Shown: positions 25,611 through 35,118, numbered from the stretch's first letter. The stretch: 64,000 nucleotides of DNA from Methylovirgula ligni (GCF_004135935.1 NZ_CP025086.1:2542001-2606000), one strand, 5' to 3'. Numbers and translations are program-made. Notes: a model not told the origin generated them from the sequence alone.

Positions 25611-26455
25611 CGGAGGCGGCCACGATTTCCTATCGGCCGCGCGAGCGTGCCGAGGGGATCGTCATTGGCGCGCATCGCGGCCGCAGCTCCGGGGGGCAGG
25701 GCGTCTTTCTCGATCAGGTCACTTATCTCCGCCAGCCGGACCCGCGCCGCATTGATCTGCGGCTCACGTTGCGCGATCCGTTCGAGAACATCTATGTCCG
25801 CCGCTTCGAGCAGCGGCTGGCGATCGCGCTTTATGCGATCGTCGATCTGTCCCGCTCGATGAGCTTTGAAGGCACGGCGCGGAAGATGGAACTCGTCGCG
25901 GAGCTCTGTACTTCTCTCTCGCACTCGGCGCACGAATTGGGCGATGCCTTCGGCGTCATAGGTTGCGACAGCACCGTGCGCGAGGACTTCCTCTTTCCGG
26001 CCACGCGCAACAGGGGCGTCGAGCCTGCGATCGCGCAGCGCTTCTCGAACTTTATACCCGAACGCCGAAGCGCCGCCGGTTTGACACAGGCCGCCATTTA
26101 TGTCGCTGGCAAACGCAAGCTCGTCTTTCTGATTTCGGATTTTCGGATGCCGTTGCCTCAGATCGAAAGAATTCTGGAATCGCTCGCCCGCCACGACATC
26201 GTGCCGATTCTCGTTTCGGATTCCGCCGAAGACACGGAGCTGCCGTCGTTCGGCCTGATCGATGTCCGTGATCTCGAAAGCGGCGCCGGCAAGGTTGTAT
26301 TCATGCGTCCGGCGTTGCGCCGGCGCTGGGAAGCGGAAGCAGCAGCGCGGCGGCAAGCGCTCGACTTCCTTTTTCTGCGCTATGGCCGGCCGGCATTCGA
26401 GTTGAAGGATAAATTCGATGCCGATGCGCTTTCGCGTCATCTTCTCGAAATATGA
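25607..26455 (+). CDS. mxaS: MxaS, DUF58 protein for methanol dehydrogenase maturation
   Basis: This 282-residue cytoplasmic-type protein carries a DUF58 domain with a VWA-like core: YAIVDLSRSMSFEG carries the metal-site DxSxS pattern (DLSRS) and KLVFLISDFRMP the second strand. It starts at ATG 25607 inside the mxaR stop. DUF58 proteins commonly partner MoxR ATPases, and the mxa version belongs to the calcium-insertion machinery. Confidence 0.92.
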   Translation: MTEAATISYRPRERAEGIVIGAHRGRSSGGQGVFLDQVTYLRQPDPRRIDLRLTLRDPFENIYVRRFEQRLAIALYAIVDLSRSMSFEGTARKMELVAELCTSLSHSAHELGDAFGVIGCDSTVREDFLFPATRNRGVEPAIAQRFSNFIPERRSAAGLTQAAIYVAGKRKLVFLISDFRMPLPQIERILESLARHDIVPILVSDSAEDTELPSFGLIDVRDLESGAGKVVFMRPALRRRWEAEAAARRQALDFLFLRYGRPAFELKDKFDADALSRHLLEI

Positions 26456-26462
26456 GTGAACG

Positions 26463-27377
26463 ATGCGAAGGGTCTCGATCGCAGTTTTGGCATTTCTGGC
26501 GGCTTCGTTCGCAGCGCAGGCGCAAGTCCAATCTGTCAAGCTGATAACGCCGCGCCTGTTCGGCCATTTCATCGGTGATATTCTCAAGGTCGAGGTCGAT
26601 GTTCGCGTCGACGACGGCGTTGAACTGGTGCCGGCCTCCGTGCCGCAGCCCGGCTCGCTCAATCAATGGCTCGAACTTTCGAGCAGCCAGGTCGAGAGCG
26701 GGAGCGATCACGGCGCCACGCTTTATCGATTCTATCTCTCTTACCAGACATTCTACCCGGCGCTCGATGCCCGGCAATTGGACATTCCGGGCTTCACTTT
26801 GTCGTTCAAATCCGGCGATCACATATATCCGGCGCAAGTGCCGACCTGGTCATTCGGCATTTCGCCGCTGCGCGAAGTGCTGCCGCCCGCGAGGGAATCC
26901 GGCGGCGCCTATATGCAGCCGAGCGTCCCTCCGGCCTTCTATGACACGCGATGGGACGCCTGTCGTGCGCTGGGCCTCGCCGGAGCGGGCCTGCTGGCGC
27001 TGGCTCTGCTGGCCTATCACCTGGCGTGGTGGCCTTTTGCCGCTCGCGCGCACCGTCCGTTTGCGCAGGCGGCGCGCGTGATCCGCAAGGATCTCGCAAA
27101 TGAGGATGCGCGGCGCGGCTATCGCGACGCGATCATCGCTCTGCACCGCGCGGTGGATCAAACCGCCGGACATGCGGTTCTCCCGGAGGACATGCCGGGT
27201 TTCTTCGCCAAGCATCCGGCCTTCGCGCGGATGCAAGAGGAGTTTACGCGCTTCTTCGCGAGTTCGCAGAGTCTCTTCTTCGGCGACAATCTTGTCGCCG
27301 CCCTCGCGTCCTTCAGCAGCGTGGATCTGCGTCGCTTCAGCGATAACCTCGCCGCAGCGGAGAGGTCGGCATCATGA
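26463..27377 (+). CDS. mxaA: MxaA, membrane-anchored maturation protein
   Basis: This 304-residue protein has a cleavable signal peptide (VLAFLAASFAAQAQ), a periplasmic beta-rich domain, one central membrane span (ALGLAGAGLLALALLAYHLAW, about residues 168-188) and a cytoplasmic helical tail. MxaA is needed for calcium incorporation. It lies seven bases after mxaS and overlaps mxaC by four bases. Confidence 0.9.
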   Translation: MRRVSIAVLAFLAASFAAQAQVQSVKLITPRLFGHFIGDILKVEVDVRVDDGVELVPASVPQPGSLNQWLELSSSQVESGSDHGATLYRFYLSYQTFYPALDARQLDIPGFTLSFKSGDHIYPAQVPTWSFGISPLREVLPPARESGGAYMQPSVPPAFYDTRWDACRALGLAGAGLLALALLAYHLAWWPFAARAHRPFAQAARVIRKDLANEDARRGYRDAIIALHRAVDQTAGHAVLPEDMPGFFAKHPAFARMQEEFTRFFASSQSLFFGDNLVAALASFSSVDLRRFSDNLAAAERSAS

Positions 27378-28408
27378 ACTATATGGTCGCACAGCCCGGC
27401 TTCTTATGGCTGCTGCTTCTGACGCCGCTGCCTTTCCTTGTCTCGGCTTTGCGGCAGGCGCCGTTTCCATCGCTCGATGGGGTGCCGCGCGATACGGCGT
27501 CATCCCTTGTCAGCTTCATCATCAAGGCGGCCGCGGCTCTCGCCATTTTTGCTGGAGTGTTCGCGCTCGCCCGGCCTTACCGCCTCGCGGAAAACGTCAA
27601 GCTTCTCGCGACCGGCGCGCATGTCGTCATCCTCATGGACCGCAGTCTCAGCATGGACTTCACGCTCGGCGACGACGAGGTCCAAGGCAATCAGGAATCA
27701 AAAACAGATACGGCGACCCGGCTTTTGATGGATTTCGTCAATCGAAGTCCGCACGATCAGTTCGGCGTCGTCGCCTTTTCGAGCGCGCCGGTCTTCGTCC
27801 TGCCCATCAGCGGTCATCGCGATGCGGTGAAGGCGGCGATCACGGCCTTGCGGCGACCGGGAATCGAAGGCACCAATGTCGGTCTCGGAATGCAGCTTGC
27901 GCTCGCTATGATCGGCCATGATCCCGAGGCGACTTCACCGGTTGTTCTTCTCGTCTCGGACGGCGAATATGGCGGTGCCGGCTTTTTTCAGCTCGAGCTC
28001 CAGGACGCCTTGCGCAAGACGTTCCAGAAAGAGCACGCACATCTCTATTGGCTCTTTCTGCGCCCCCATAAGGGCAATGAAGATGTCTTTTCGCCGCCGC
28101 CCAAGGGCGCCGAAGATTCGCCGCATACAAAGCCCGAGCGCCATATGGACCTGTTTTTCAAGACGCTCGGCGTGACCTATCGCGTCTTCTGGGCAGATAG
28201 CCCGCATGCGATCCAGGACGCGGTGGCGGAGATCGACCGGCTCGAAACGCGGCCCGTGACGTATTACGAGGAAATCCCGCGCCAGGACGTGACTCCGTTC
28301 TTTTACGGCCTTGCCGCTTTCGCGTCTCTTCTGCTGGTTCTAGCGAAATTTGCGGAGACGGGATTTCGTCGTCCGTCTGCCTTCGTCAGGGAGGCAAGCG
28401 CGACATGA
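27374..28408 (+). CDS. mxaC: MxaC, VWA-domain membrane protein
   Basis: This 344-residue protein has two N-terminal membrane segments (FLWLLLLTPLPFLV and SFIIKAAAALAIFAGVFAL), then a VWA domain with MIDAS residues in VILMDRSLSMD and SDGEYGG, and a C-terminal membrane segment (FYGLAAFASLLLVLAKFA). It resembles BatA/BatB proteins that work with MoxR ATPases. It is part of the MxaRSACKL set for methanol dehydrogenase maturation. It overlaps the genes on both sides by four bases. Confidence 0.92.
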   Translation: MNYMVAQPGFLWLLLLTPLPFLVSALRQAPFPSLDGVPRDTASSLVSFIIKAAAALAIFAGVFALARPYRLAENVKLLATGAHVVILMDRSLSMDFTLGDDEVQGNQESKTDTATRLLMDFVNRSPHDQFGVVAFSSAPVFVLPISGHRDAVKAAITALRRPGIEGTNVGLGMQLALAMIGHDPEATSPVVLLVSDGEYGGAGFFQLELQDALRKTFQKEHAHLYWLFLRPHKGNEDVFSPPPKGAEDSPHTKPERHMDLFFKTLGVTYRVFWADSPHAIQDAVAEIDRLETRPVTYYEEIPRQDVTPFFYGLAAFASLLLVLAKFAETGFRRPSAFVREASAT

Positions 28409-29016
28409 CGAGCTTTGCACTTGCGCATCCGGTGCGCTCGGCATTTCTGCAGATAGGCGCGTTCTGGGCGCGCATCAAAACCTTCGTGCTCGCGACGCTT
28501 GTGATCGTTCTCGCCCTCGCTGCGATCGCGTCATTCGCCTTATGGCCGAGGGACGCCGCGCGCAATCGCACCATTGCGGCGCTGACGCACAATCATGATG
28601 TTGCCGTGGCGCAGGACGCTGCGCCGAAGCTGCTTTTCGCACGTGCCTATTTCCTGATAACCCACGGCCGCCTCGATGAGGCGCAGGCTCTCGTCAGTCT
28701 CTTCGACCTGCGCGGCAGCGATAAAGCGCGGGCTGATCTGCACTACGACCTCGGCAATGGCCGCCTGCTCGCGGCATTCGACAAGATTGATCTCGCCGAT
28801 TTCGATGCGGCCGGCGCGCTCGTCGGCCTGGCGCAGGAGGACTATATCGAGGCGATGCGGCTCAACCCCGATGACTGGGATGCACGCTATAATTTCGACG
28901 TCGCCGCGCGGCTGGTGCGCCAATACCCGAGCTTCGTGAACACGCCGGACCCACGCCGGCAGGGGCCGCGTCCGATATGGACAGAGCTCCCCAATGTGCC
29001 GCGAGGCGAGCCGTGA
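28405..29016 (+). CDS. mxaK: MxaK, membrane-anchored TPR-like maturation protein
   Basis: This 203-residue protein has one N-terminal membrane segment (FVLATLVIVLALAAIASFAL) and a helical periplasmic domain resembling tetratricopeptide repeats (LFARAYFLITHGRLDEAQAL, YIEAMRLNPDDWDARYN). It is assigned by position between mxaC and mxaL and by this architecture. It overlaps mxaL through GTGA. Confidence 0.88.
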   Translation: MTSFALAHPVRSAFLQIGAFWARIKTFVLATLVIVLALAAIASFALWPRDAARNRTIAALTHNHDVAVAQDAAPKLLFARAYFLITHGRLDEAQALVSLFDLRGSDKARADLHYDLGNGRLLAAFDKIDLADFDAAGALVGLAQEDYIEAMRLNPDDWDARYNFDVAARLVRQYPSFVNTPDPRRQGPRPIWTELPNVPRGEP

Positions 29017-30017
29017 GGCGCCCCTGCTTTCGCGATATTCGCTTCTGGCTTCTCCTCACGGCTTTGCTTTGCTTTCTCGCGGCGCTGATCGTGCCGGCCG
29101 CGAAGGAACGAAAGGATGGCATCGACGTGCTGTTCACGGTTGATATCACGGGCAGCATGAACACCCGCGATTACACCGAGAATGGCCGTCCGATCAGCCG
29201 CCTCGATCATATCAAGGAGGTGCTGCGGCAGACACTCATCGATTTGCCCTGTCAGTCGCATGTCGGTGTTGCGCTCTTCGCCGAAAGACGGATTTTCCTG
29301 CTCTTCAACCCGATCGAAGTCTGCGCCAATTTTTCGCCGATCATGGACTCGATCTCGGCCATGGATTGGCGCGAGGGTTGGGAGGGCGACAGCCATATCG
29401 CCGACGGACTTTATCGCGCCATCGCCTTGGCCGACGATCTCCATTCCGATCTCGTTTTCATGACCGATGGGCAGGAAGCCCCGCCGCTGCCTTGGAGTGG
29501 CGGGCCAGCTTTCGATGGCAAGCCCGGCGCGGTGAAGGGGCTGATCGTCGGCGTTGGCGGCTACACGCTGTCGCCGATCCCCAAATATGACGAGAACGGC
29601 CGCCCGGCTGGCTTTTACGGCGAAAACGATGTGCTGCAGGAGAGCCGCTTCGGAATCCCGCCGCCGGATGCCGTCAACCGCCCCGGCTACAATCCGCGCA
29701 ATGCGCCATTCGGCGACGTGCATGTCAACAATAACGAACAATTGTCATCGGTGCGCGAGCCTTATCTCAAAGGCTTGGCACAGAAGACGGGGATGGCCTA
29801 CACGCATCTTACGGACGCGCCGGACTTCATCGACGCTTTGCGGATTCACGCGACGCCGCATCCGGTAAACGTAATGGTGTCCCGCGGCCCCGTCATGGCG
29901 GCTCTGGGTCTTTTCTGCCTGGCGTGCGTTTATGTGTTCCTGCCGGTCCTGCTCTGGCTACAGAGGCAGAGCTGGTGGCGGAGACGGTTGCCGCCGTTAT
30001 CGATTATGGTGAGGTGA
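29013..30017 (+). CDS. mxaL: MxaL, VWA-domain membrane protein
   Basis: This 334-residue protein starts at GTG 29013, overlapping the mxaK stop. It has an N-terminal membrane segment (FWLLLTALLCFLAALIVPA), a VWA domain with MIDAS pattern DITGSMN and second motif FMTDGQEAP, and a C-terminal membrane segment (VMAALGLFCLACVYVFLP). It is a partner of MxaC and MxaR in methanol dehydrogenase maturation. Its TGA stop is immediately followed by the ATG of the next gene. Confidence 0.91.
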   Translation: MRRPCFRDIRFWLLLTALLCFLAALIVPAAKERKDGIDVLFTVDITGSMNTRDYTENGRPISRLDHIKEVLRQTLIDLPCQSHVGVALFAERRIFLLFNPIEVCANFSPIMDSISAMDWREGWEGDSHIADGLYRAIALADDLHSDLVFMTDGQEAPPLPWSGGPAFDGKPGAVKGLIVGVGGYTLSPIPKYDENGRPAGFYGENDVLQESRFGIPPPDAVNRPGYNPRNAPFGDVHVNNNEQLSSVREPYLKGLAQKTGMAYTHLTDAPDFIDALRIHATPHPVNVMVSRGPVMAALGLFCLACVYVFLPVLLWLQRQSWWRRRLPPLSIMVR

Positions 30018-30506
30018 ATGGATCGCATGGGCGGTTTGCGAACGGGGTTCTGGCGGCGTCCGCTTTGGCTGGCGCTAATGGCGCTTGTCGCCGCCGTTTC
30101 GCCGGCCCGGAGCACGCCATCGGGTGATGTGGCCCGCGGCACCTATCTCGCCCGGATCACCGGCTGCATCGGCTGCCATACGCCACGCACGCGGGACGGC
30201 GTGCTCGAGGCCCGGCTTTTGTCCGGCGGCGATCATCCGATAGCCGGCAATCTCGGGCGCTTCTTCCCGCCTAACATCACGCCGGATCAGGCGACCGGCC
30301 TGGGCGCCTGGACGGCGGCCGACATCGGCAGGGCGATCAAGACCGGCCAAACCCCGGACGGACGCATTCTTTCCAGCGCGATGCCCTGGCGGACGCAGTT
30401 TTCCGGTTTGACCGATTCGGATGCTCTGGCGGTCGCGGCCTATCTGAAGTCTTTGCCGCCGATCAGCAATCGCGTTCCGCCGCCGCTGCCTCCCGAAAAA
30501 AAGTAG
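30018..30506 (+). CDS. Periplasmic c-type cytochrome at the end of the mxa operon
   Basis: This 162-residue protein has a signal peptide (LALMALVAAVSPARS) and a single haem site CIGCH (50-54). NITPDQATGLGAWTAADIGRAIKTG is the pattern found in cytochrome subunits of alcohol and aldehyde dehydrogenases, and SAMPWRTQF gives a candidate Met ligand. It has no spacer from mxaL, so it is co-translated with the mxa genes. It is distinct from MxaG and may be a cytochrome cH-like electron carrier to the oxidase, or serve another periplasmic dehydrogenase. No symbol is assigned. Confidence 0.82.
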   Translation: MDRMGGLRTGFWRRPLWLALMALVAAVSPARSTPSGDVARGTYLARITGCIGCHTPRTRDGVLEARLLSGGDHPIAGNLGRFFPPNITPDQATGLGAWTAADIGRAIKTGQTPDGRILSSAMPWRTQFSGLTDSDALAVAAYLKSLPPISNRVPPPLPPEKK

Positions 30507-30665
30507 TCGGGTTCATAGCGACAAAATTTATGCCGCGGATTGCGTGGCGCAAAATGGCAAGTGGGCAGACTTCAGGCAAGTTAGCTTCATCTCGAACGGC
30601 TGTCCTTCGTCGCGAAAACGCAAAGAACACGCCGTGGCACAAGAGACATTTTGGAAAAACGTCCG

Positions 30666-31121
30666 ATGAGCACACTTCCTTTCGATATTCGCAATGTCAT
30701 CTGGTACACGCTCGAAAATCTTCCCCACATCGCGTATCATATCTACGCGGTGGATGAGGAGAAGCGCATCGTCGACATCCTCTTCAAGTTCGACGCGAAT
30801 GCGAAGATTGTTTTGCACCGGCATAAGGCGGACTACGTCACGCTTGTCCTTCAAGGCGAACTGCGTATCTACCGTCCCAACGGCCAGCTCAAGGAGATCC
30901 GCCCGGTCGGCAGCTATGTCGAGGGCAAGGCGAACGGCGAACCCCATACCGAGGGCGGCGGGGATCAGGATGTGATCGCGTACTTCAGCAACCGCAATGT
31001 CGTGGACGCCGTCTATGAGATTCTCGACGACAATCTCGCAACAGTCGCGACGCTGGGCATCGCCGACTTCAAGGCGCTTCTGGAAGCGCAAGCGCCGCAA
31101 CCCTCGACGGCCGTTGCATAA
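30666..31121 (+). CDS. Cupin-domain protein
   Basis: This 151-residue single-domain cupin has VLHRHKADYVTLVLQGEL with two histidines and a glutamate-type ligand pattern, and VEGKANGEPHTEGGG as the second motif. It resembles the ChrR-like/acetylacetone dioxygenase-type cupins. ATG 30666 was preferred to the upstream TTG. It follows the mxa cytochrome gene by 160 bases on the same strand, so it may belong to the operon or be separate. The substrate is unknown. Confidence 0.7.
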   Translation: MSTLPFDIRNVIWYTLENLPHIAYHIYAVDEEKRIVDILFKFDANAKIVLHRHKADYVTLVLQGELRIYRPNGQLKEIRPVGSYVEGKANGEPHTEGGGDQDVIAYFSNRNVVDAVYEILDDNLATVATLGIADFKALLEAQAPQPSTAVA

Positions 31122-31160
31122 GACTGACGCTTCGCTCGCGCGGAGGCGCCGACCGCCGTC

Positions 31161-32114
31161 TTAAGGCACGACAACAAGATCGCGCGGGCCGGCGGCGACA
31201 GCGATCTCGCGCACTTCTTTTTCGTGGGTGAGATCGACGATCGAAATCGCGTCGGAAAACCAGTCCGCAACATAAGCGGTCGCGCCGTCCAGACTCGTGA
31301 CGACATCTTCCGGATAAAGGCCGACTTTGATCTCCGCGATCTTTTTCAAGGTTGCGGCGTCGAGCTCCAAAAGCGAATTTTTCGCCTGGATGGTGACGAG
31401 CAGAGTCCTCCCATTGGGCGTCACGGCGACACCATAAGGCATCGGGCCGACATGAACGGTCGCGACGACGTGCAGACTTCCAGCGTCGATCACGCTCACA
31501 TCATTGCTGCGGACATTGGCGATGTAGACACGCCCGGTTACCGGGGAATAAGCGATCGCGAAAGGCGCGGTGCCGACCGGAATACGGATAATCGCCGCGA
31601 GCGTCTGGGCATCATAGACGCCCACGATGTTGTCCTCGCGTTCGCAGACGAAGAGTCGGTTGTCGCGGCCATCGAGCGCGATATGTGCGGGTGCGTGACC
31701 GATGTGCGTTTCACGCAGAACCTTGCCGGTGGCCGCGTCGAGGCCCGAAAGAAGATTGCGCGTCCAGTCGGTGACGAACAGGCGATTTTGCGCAGCGTCG
31801 AAGGCGAGGCCGAAAGGCATGCCGGGGTAGGGGAAGTGCGCCAGCGTCGTCTGGCGTACCGGATCGACGACGCTAATCTCGCCATGCTCGGGATGCGTCA
31901 GGAATAATCGCCGGCCATCCGGGGCGGCAGCAATGACCACCGGGCCGGCCCGGCTCGCGAACGATATAGACCGTCCGGGGCCGGCCCCGATCTCGGTAAT
32001 CTCGTTACCATCCTGGCTCGCGGCGTAGACACGCTCCGCTGCGCGGGCAAGTGCGAGGGCGGATGCGCTCGCGACGAGAGTCAAGCCGAGCCCGAGAGCC
32101 CGCGCAAAAATCAT
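31161..32114 (-). CDS. Secreted YVTN-type beta-propeller protein
   Basis: This 317-residue protein has a signal peptide (LGLGLTLVASASALALARA) and about seven propeller blades with repeats such as NRLFVTDWTRNLLSGLD, GRVYIANVRSNDVSVID and ATAYVADWFSDAISIVD. ATG 32114 overlaps the mxaD stop (ATGA), so the two are coupled. It is convergent with the mxa operon. Related proteins accompany methanol dehydrogenase genes in some methylotrophs, but I cannot assign one of the mxaE/mxaH symbols with confidence. Confidence 0.8.
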   Translation of the reverse strand: MIFARALGLGLTLVASASALALARAAERVYAASQDGNEITEIGAGPGRSISFASRAGPVVIAAAPDGRRLFLTHPEHGEISVVDPVRQTTLAHFPYPGMPFGLAFDAAQNRLFVTDWTRNLLSGLDAATGKVLRETHIGHAPAHIALDGRDNRLFVCEREDNIVGVYDAQTLAAIIRIPVGTAPFAIAYSPVTGRVYIANVRSNDVSVIDAGSLHVVATVHVGPMPYGVAVTPNGRTLLVTIQAKNSLLELDAATLKKIAEIKVGLYPEDVVTSLDGATAYVADWFSDAISIVDLTHEKEVREIAVAAGPRDLVVVP

Positions 32115-32680
32115 TTCTTCTCGGCGAGTGTCTTGAGGTTCTTCAAGCCGGCATCGAAGAAATCCGTCATCGCTTTGATCGCGTCTGGATCGTCGAGGCC
32201 GGGCGGCGGTTCGTTGCTCGTATCGCCGCGGTAGAAACGGCCGATCCAATCGACCCCCGAGCCGGTCGCCGTGGGCGTGACCGTGATGGTCGCGGAGTAG
32301 AAACTGACGGGGAAGACTTTGACGTCGTCGTCGACACGGCGATAGGAATAGGTCATCTGCTTCGCGTCATAGTCTGTCTGGGCGTCGGTGATCTTTCCGC
32401 CCTTCGCGAGAGTCAGAATGCGTTCCTGGCCTTGATCGGGATCTGATGCCGGTACACTGCTGGCGACCGCCGGATTCCACGTCGATATTTTCGCGAAATC
32501 ATGAATGAGACCCCAAACGACCTCGGGCTTGGCCGCGATATCGATTTTCTCTTCGATCTTCTTCGGTGCCGCGCCGTGCGCCGACGAGATCGACGGCTGC
32601 ACGACGCATAACGCCACGCAGAAACCCAGCCCGCGCGACGCCAAAGTTTTCGTGCGCTCGCGACCACTCCGCATCTTCAT
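32111..32680 (-). CDS. mxaD: MxaD, periplasmic SRPBCC-fold protein
   Basis: This 189-residue protein has a signal peptide (LGFCVALCVVQPSISSAHG) and a START/SRPBCC-type domain (IAAKPEVVWGLIHDF, VDWIGRFYRG). MxaD promotes the interaction between methanol dehydrogenase and cytochrome cL. ATG 32680 follows GGAG at good spacing. It is separated from the main operon, on the opposite strand and coupled to a beta-propeller gene. Confidence 0.85.
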   Translation of the reverse strand: MKMRSGRERTKTLASRGLGFCVALCVVQPSISSAHGAAPKKIEEKIDIAAKPEVVWGLIHDFAKISTWNPAVASSVPASDPDQGQERILTLAKGGKITDAQTDYDAKQMTYSYRRVDDDVKVFPVSFYSATITVTPTATGSGVDWIGRFYRGDTSNEPPPGLDDPDAIKAMTDFFDAGLKNLKTLAEKK

Positions 32681-33053
32681 GATTTCTCCGTCATTGCTTA
32701 AAGAGCCGCGCTTCTATGCTCAATGACGAAGAGATGCGCAATAAATTAGTCGTGACGTCGAAGTATATTGCAAACAATCCAAAGCAAACAGGACGAATAC
32801 GAAGTGACTCGGATTATGTCAGTGCTTGATGGAAATTATCACGGCGTGACTTCAAAAACTCTTGGAGCGCATGAGAAAGAATGGAGCATTCCCGAGCCGG
32901 CGCCAACAAAGTCTAGGCAAGCGTAGCTGCCTGCGGATAAGACCGCTCGAATATGGGCATGCCGGCACAAAGACGCGTCGTTAAACGATGCAGGGCGAAG
33001 CCTTTCCCTGAGCGTAACATGGCGCGAGTGCGCGCGGTAGCGGGCACAAATTG

Positions 33054-34433
33054 ATGATGTTTCGATTTACCGAGGCGTCCGCATCGCTGCGCACACGTCT
33101 CATTCTCATCCCGGCGGTCTTTCTGCTGCTCGGAATCATCGTCGCCATCAGCGCCACGCTGATCGACGCGCCGCAGCGTGTGACGGCAGAAACCGCGTCC
33201 GGCCTGACGATCGGCGGTCATCTTATCACCTACGCGCTCGACGATGTTCGCTTCTCTGCCGATCCCGACACGGCGCTGAACCGTTTGCTGGAGGAACTTT
33301 CCCACGTCCGGCATATTCGCGTTTCTTATCTCGCTTCGCCTGGGGTGCGAGCGGCGCATCCGCTGACGCCTGCTTTGGCAAAGAGCGCGCCGGGCTGGTT
33401 CGTCAATCTGTTCGAACCGCGCCGGATCGCGGAGACTTTTCCCGTCATCTTCCAGGGTGCGCGACACGGCGAAATCGTCATGACGGCGGAACCGGGCGAC
33501 GAAGTCGGCGAAGTCTGGGACGAGCTAATTTTTCTCATTGGTCTGCTCTCGGCGATTTCGACCGGCATTATCGTTCTGACATGGCTTGCCGTGAATTATA
33601 CCTTGCGCCCGCTGCGCGATCTGGTCGCCGGGCTCAATCGATTGGAGCGCGGTCAATTCGACGGAGTCGGAAATATTCGCGTCGCCGAGCTGCAGCGGGT
33701 CGGCGAGCAATTCAATCAATTGGCGAAATCGCTGGCGCGGACAGAGGCGGACAATCGGCTGCTCATCGACCGGCTCATGTCCATCCAGGAATCCGAGCGC
33801 AAGGAGCTCGCCCGCGAATTGCATGATGAATTCGGCGCGTCGCTCTTCGGCATTCGGGCTGCGGCCTCGTGTGTGGTCGAAGCTGCGGCGACGGAAGGCG
33901 CGGTCGGTCCGCGTTTCATGGAAATCATCGATCGCGCCAAGGCGATCTCGTCGCTTGCCGATGTTATCCAGAAACATAACTATCGTATTCTCGAACGCAT
34001 CCAGCCGATCGTTCTCAACGAGATGGGCCTGTTCAACGCGCTGCGCCATCTGGCCGATGGGTGGGGAGCCGCCCAGCGCGGCTTCGCCTGCGATATCGTA
34101 ACGCCGGAAACCGAGCCTGACCTGAGCCCGGACGCGAGCCTGACGATCTATCGGATCGTTCAGGAATGCTTGACCAACGTCGCGCGACATTCCAGGGCAA
34201 GCCATGTCGACATCATCGTCGACACTCTGCCAAGCCAGCAGATGATCATCCACATTGCCGACAACGGCGTTGGTTTGCCGGCGGGCTTTCGTTTTGGCTT
34301 CGGGCTTCTTGGCATGAGCGAGCGCGCCCGCAATCTGAACGGCAATCTCAAAGTTTCAAGCAGACGGGGCGGTGGAACAATCGTCGAGGTCGCGATTCCT
34401 CTGCCCCGAACCCCTATGGCCCAGGCAAGCTGA
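33054..34433 (+). CDS. Histidine kinase, MoxY-like (HisKA_3 type)
   Basis: This 459-residue sensor kinase has two membrane segments (LILIPAVFLLLGIIVAISA and FLIGLLSAISTGIIVLTWL) bounding a periplasmic domain, then HAMP, a HisKA_3 phospho-acceptor (ESERKELARELHDEFG, His257) and an HATPase (VQECLTNVARHS, IADNGVGLP). It pairs with the LuxR-type regulator 31 bases downstream. Position next to mxaD and the mxa operon suggests the MoxY role in control of methanol dehydrogenase genes. The signal sensed is unknown. Confidence 0.85.
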   Translation: MMFRFTEASASLRTRLILIPAVFLLLGIIVAISATLIDAPQRVTAETASGLTIGGHLITYALDDVRFSADPDTALNRLLEELSHVRHIRVSYLASPGVRAAHPLTPALAKSAPGWFVNLFEPRRIAETFPVIFQGARHGEIVMTAEPGDEVGEVWDELIFLIGLLSAISTGIIVLTWLAVNYTLRPLRDLVAGLNRLERGQFDGVGNIRVAELQRVGEQFNQLAKSLARTEADNRLLIDRLMSIQESERKELARELHDEFGASLFGIRAAASCVVEAAATEGAVGPRFMEIIDRAKAISSLADVIQKHNYRILERIQPIVLNEMGLFNALRHLADGWGAAQRGFACDIVTPETEPDLSPDASLTIYRIVQECLTNVARHSRASHVDIIVDTLPSQQMIIHIADNGVGLPAGFRFGFGLLGMSERARNLNGNLKVSSRRGGGTIVEVAIPLPRTPMAQAS

Positions 34434-34464
34434 ACGAGAGGCCGGGAAATTGAAGGAAACGAAA

Positions 34465-35118
34465 ATGGAAGAGGTTGAACAGCTCAAAATATTGGTTATC
34501 GAGGATCACCCGATCGTCCGCGATGGCTGCCAGCGTATCTTCAATCGGCGCACCGATATCGAGATGATCGAGGCAAGTTCCGCTACCGACGGATTGGCGC
34601 TCAACAAATCTTTCAGGCCGGACGTCATCGTACTCGACATCGGGCTGCCCGACGCGAGCGGTTTTGACATATTGCCGAAGCTCATCGCCGAAAATAACAA
34701 GGCGGCGATCATCGTGCTTAGCATGTACGGAACACAAAGCTTCGTGACCTCCGCGCTTGAAAAAGGCGCGGTCGGCTTCATTACCAAAAACGACGAGCCG
34801 AATTCGCTGCTGCAGGCAATTGAAAGGGTCAGGAACGGCGAAATCTATCTCGGACAGGCGGTGGCGCAGACATTGGCCATGAACAATCTCGCGCCGTCGA
34901 GCGATCCATTGCGCGGGCTGAGCCCGCGGGAGGGTCAGATCATTGCCTTGCTTGGCGAGGGTCGGAGCCTGACCGAAATCTCCGTCGAGCTTAATCTCGG
35001 ATACAAGACCGTGGCGAATGGCGTGACCCTAATCAAGCAGAAGCTCAACATCGGGACCACGACAGCATTGGTCAAATTCGCCGTCGAACATAATCTTAAG
35101 ACGATGAGCCCAGGGTGA
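34465..35118 (+). CDS. LuxR/NarL-family response regulator, MoxX/MxaB-like
   Basis: This 217-residue protein has a receiver domain (IEDHPIVRDG, phospho-acceptor Asp58 in VLDIGLPD, Lys in FITKND) followed by a LuxR helix-turn-helix (LSPREGQIIALLGEGRSLTEI, then LNLGYKTVANGVTLIKQKL). ATG 34465 was chosen after the ribosome site GAAGGA; the longer open frame overlaps the kinase gene. It is the partner of the upstream kinase. The spaced dyad 190 bases upstream of mxaF is a candidate target. Confidence 0.87.
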   Translation: MEEVEQLKILVIEDHPIVRDGCQRIFNRRTDIEMIEASSATDGLALNKSFRPDVIVLDIGLPDASGFDILPKLIAENNKAAIIVLSMYGTQSFVTSALEKGAVGFITKNDEPNSLLQAIERVRNGEIYLGQAVAQTLAMNNLAPSSDPLRGLSPREGQIIALLGEGRSLTEISVELNLGYKTVANGVTLIKQKLNIGTTTALVKFAVEHNLKTMSPG

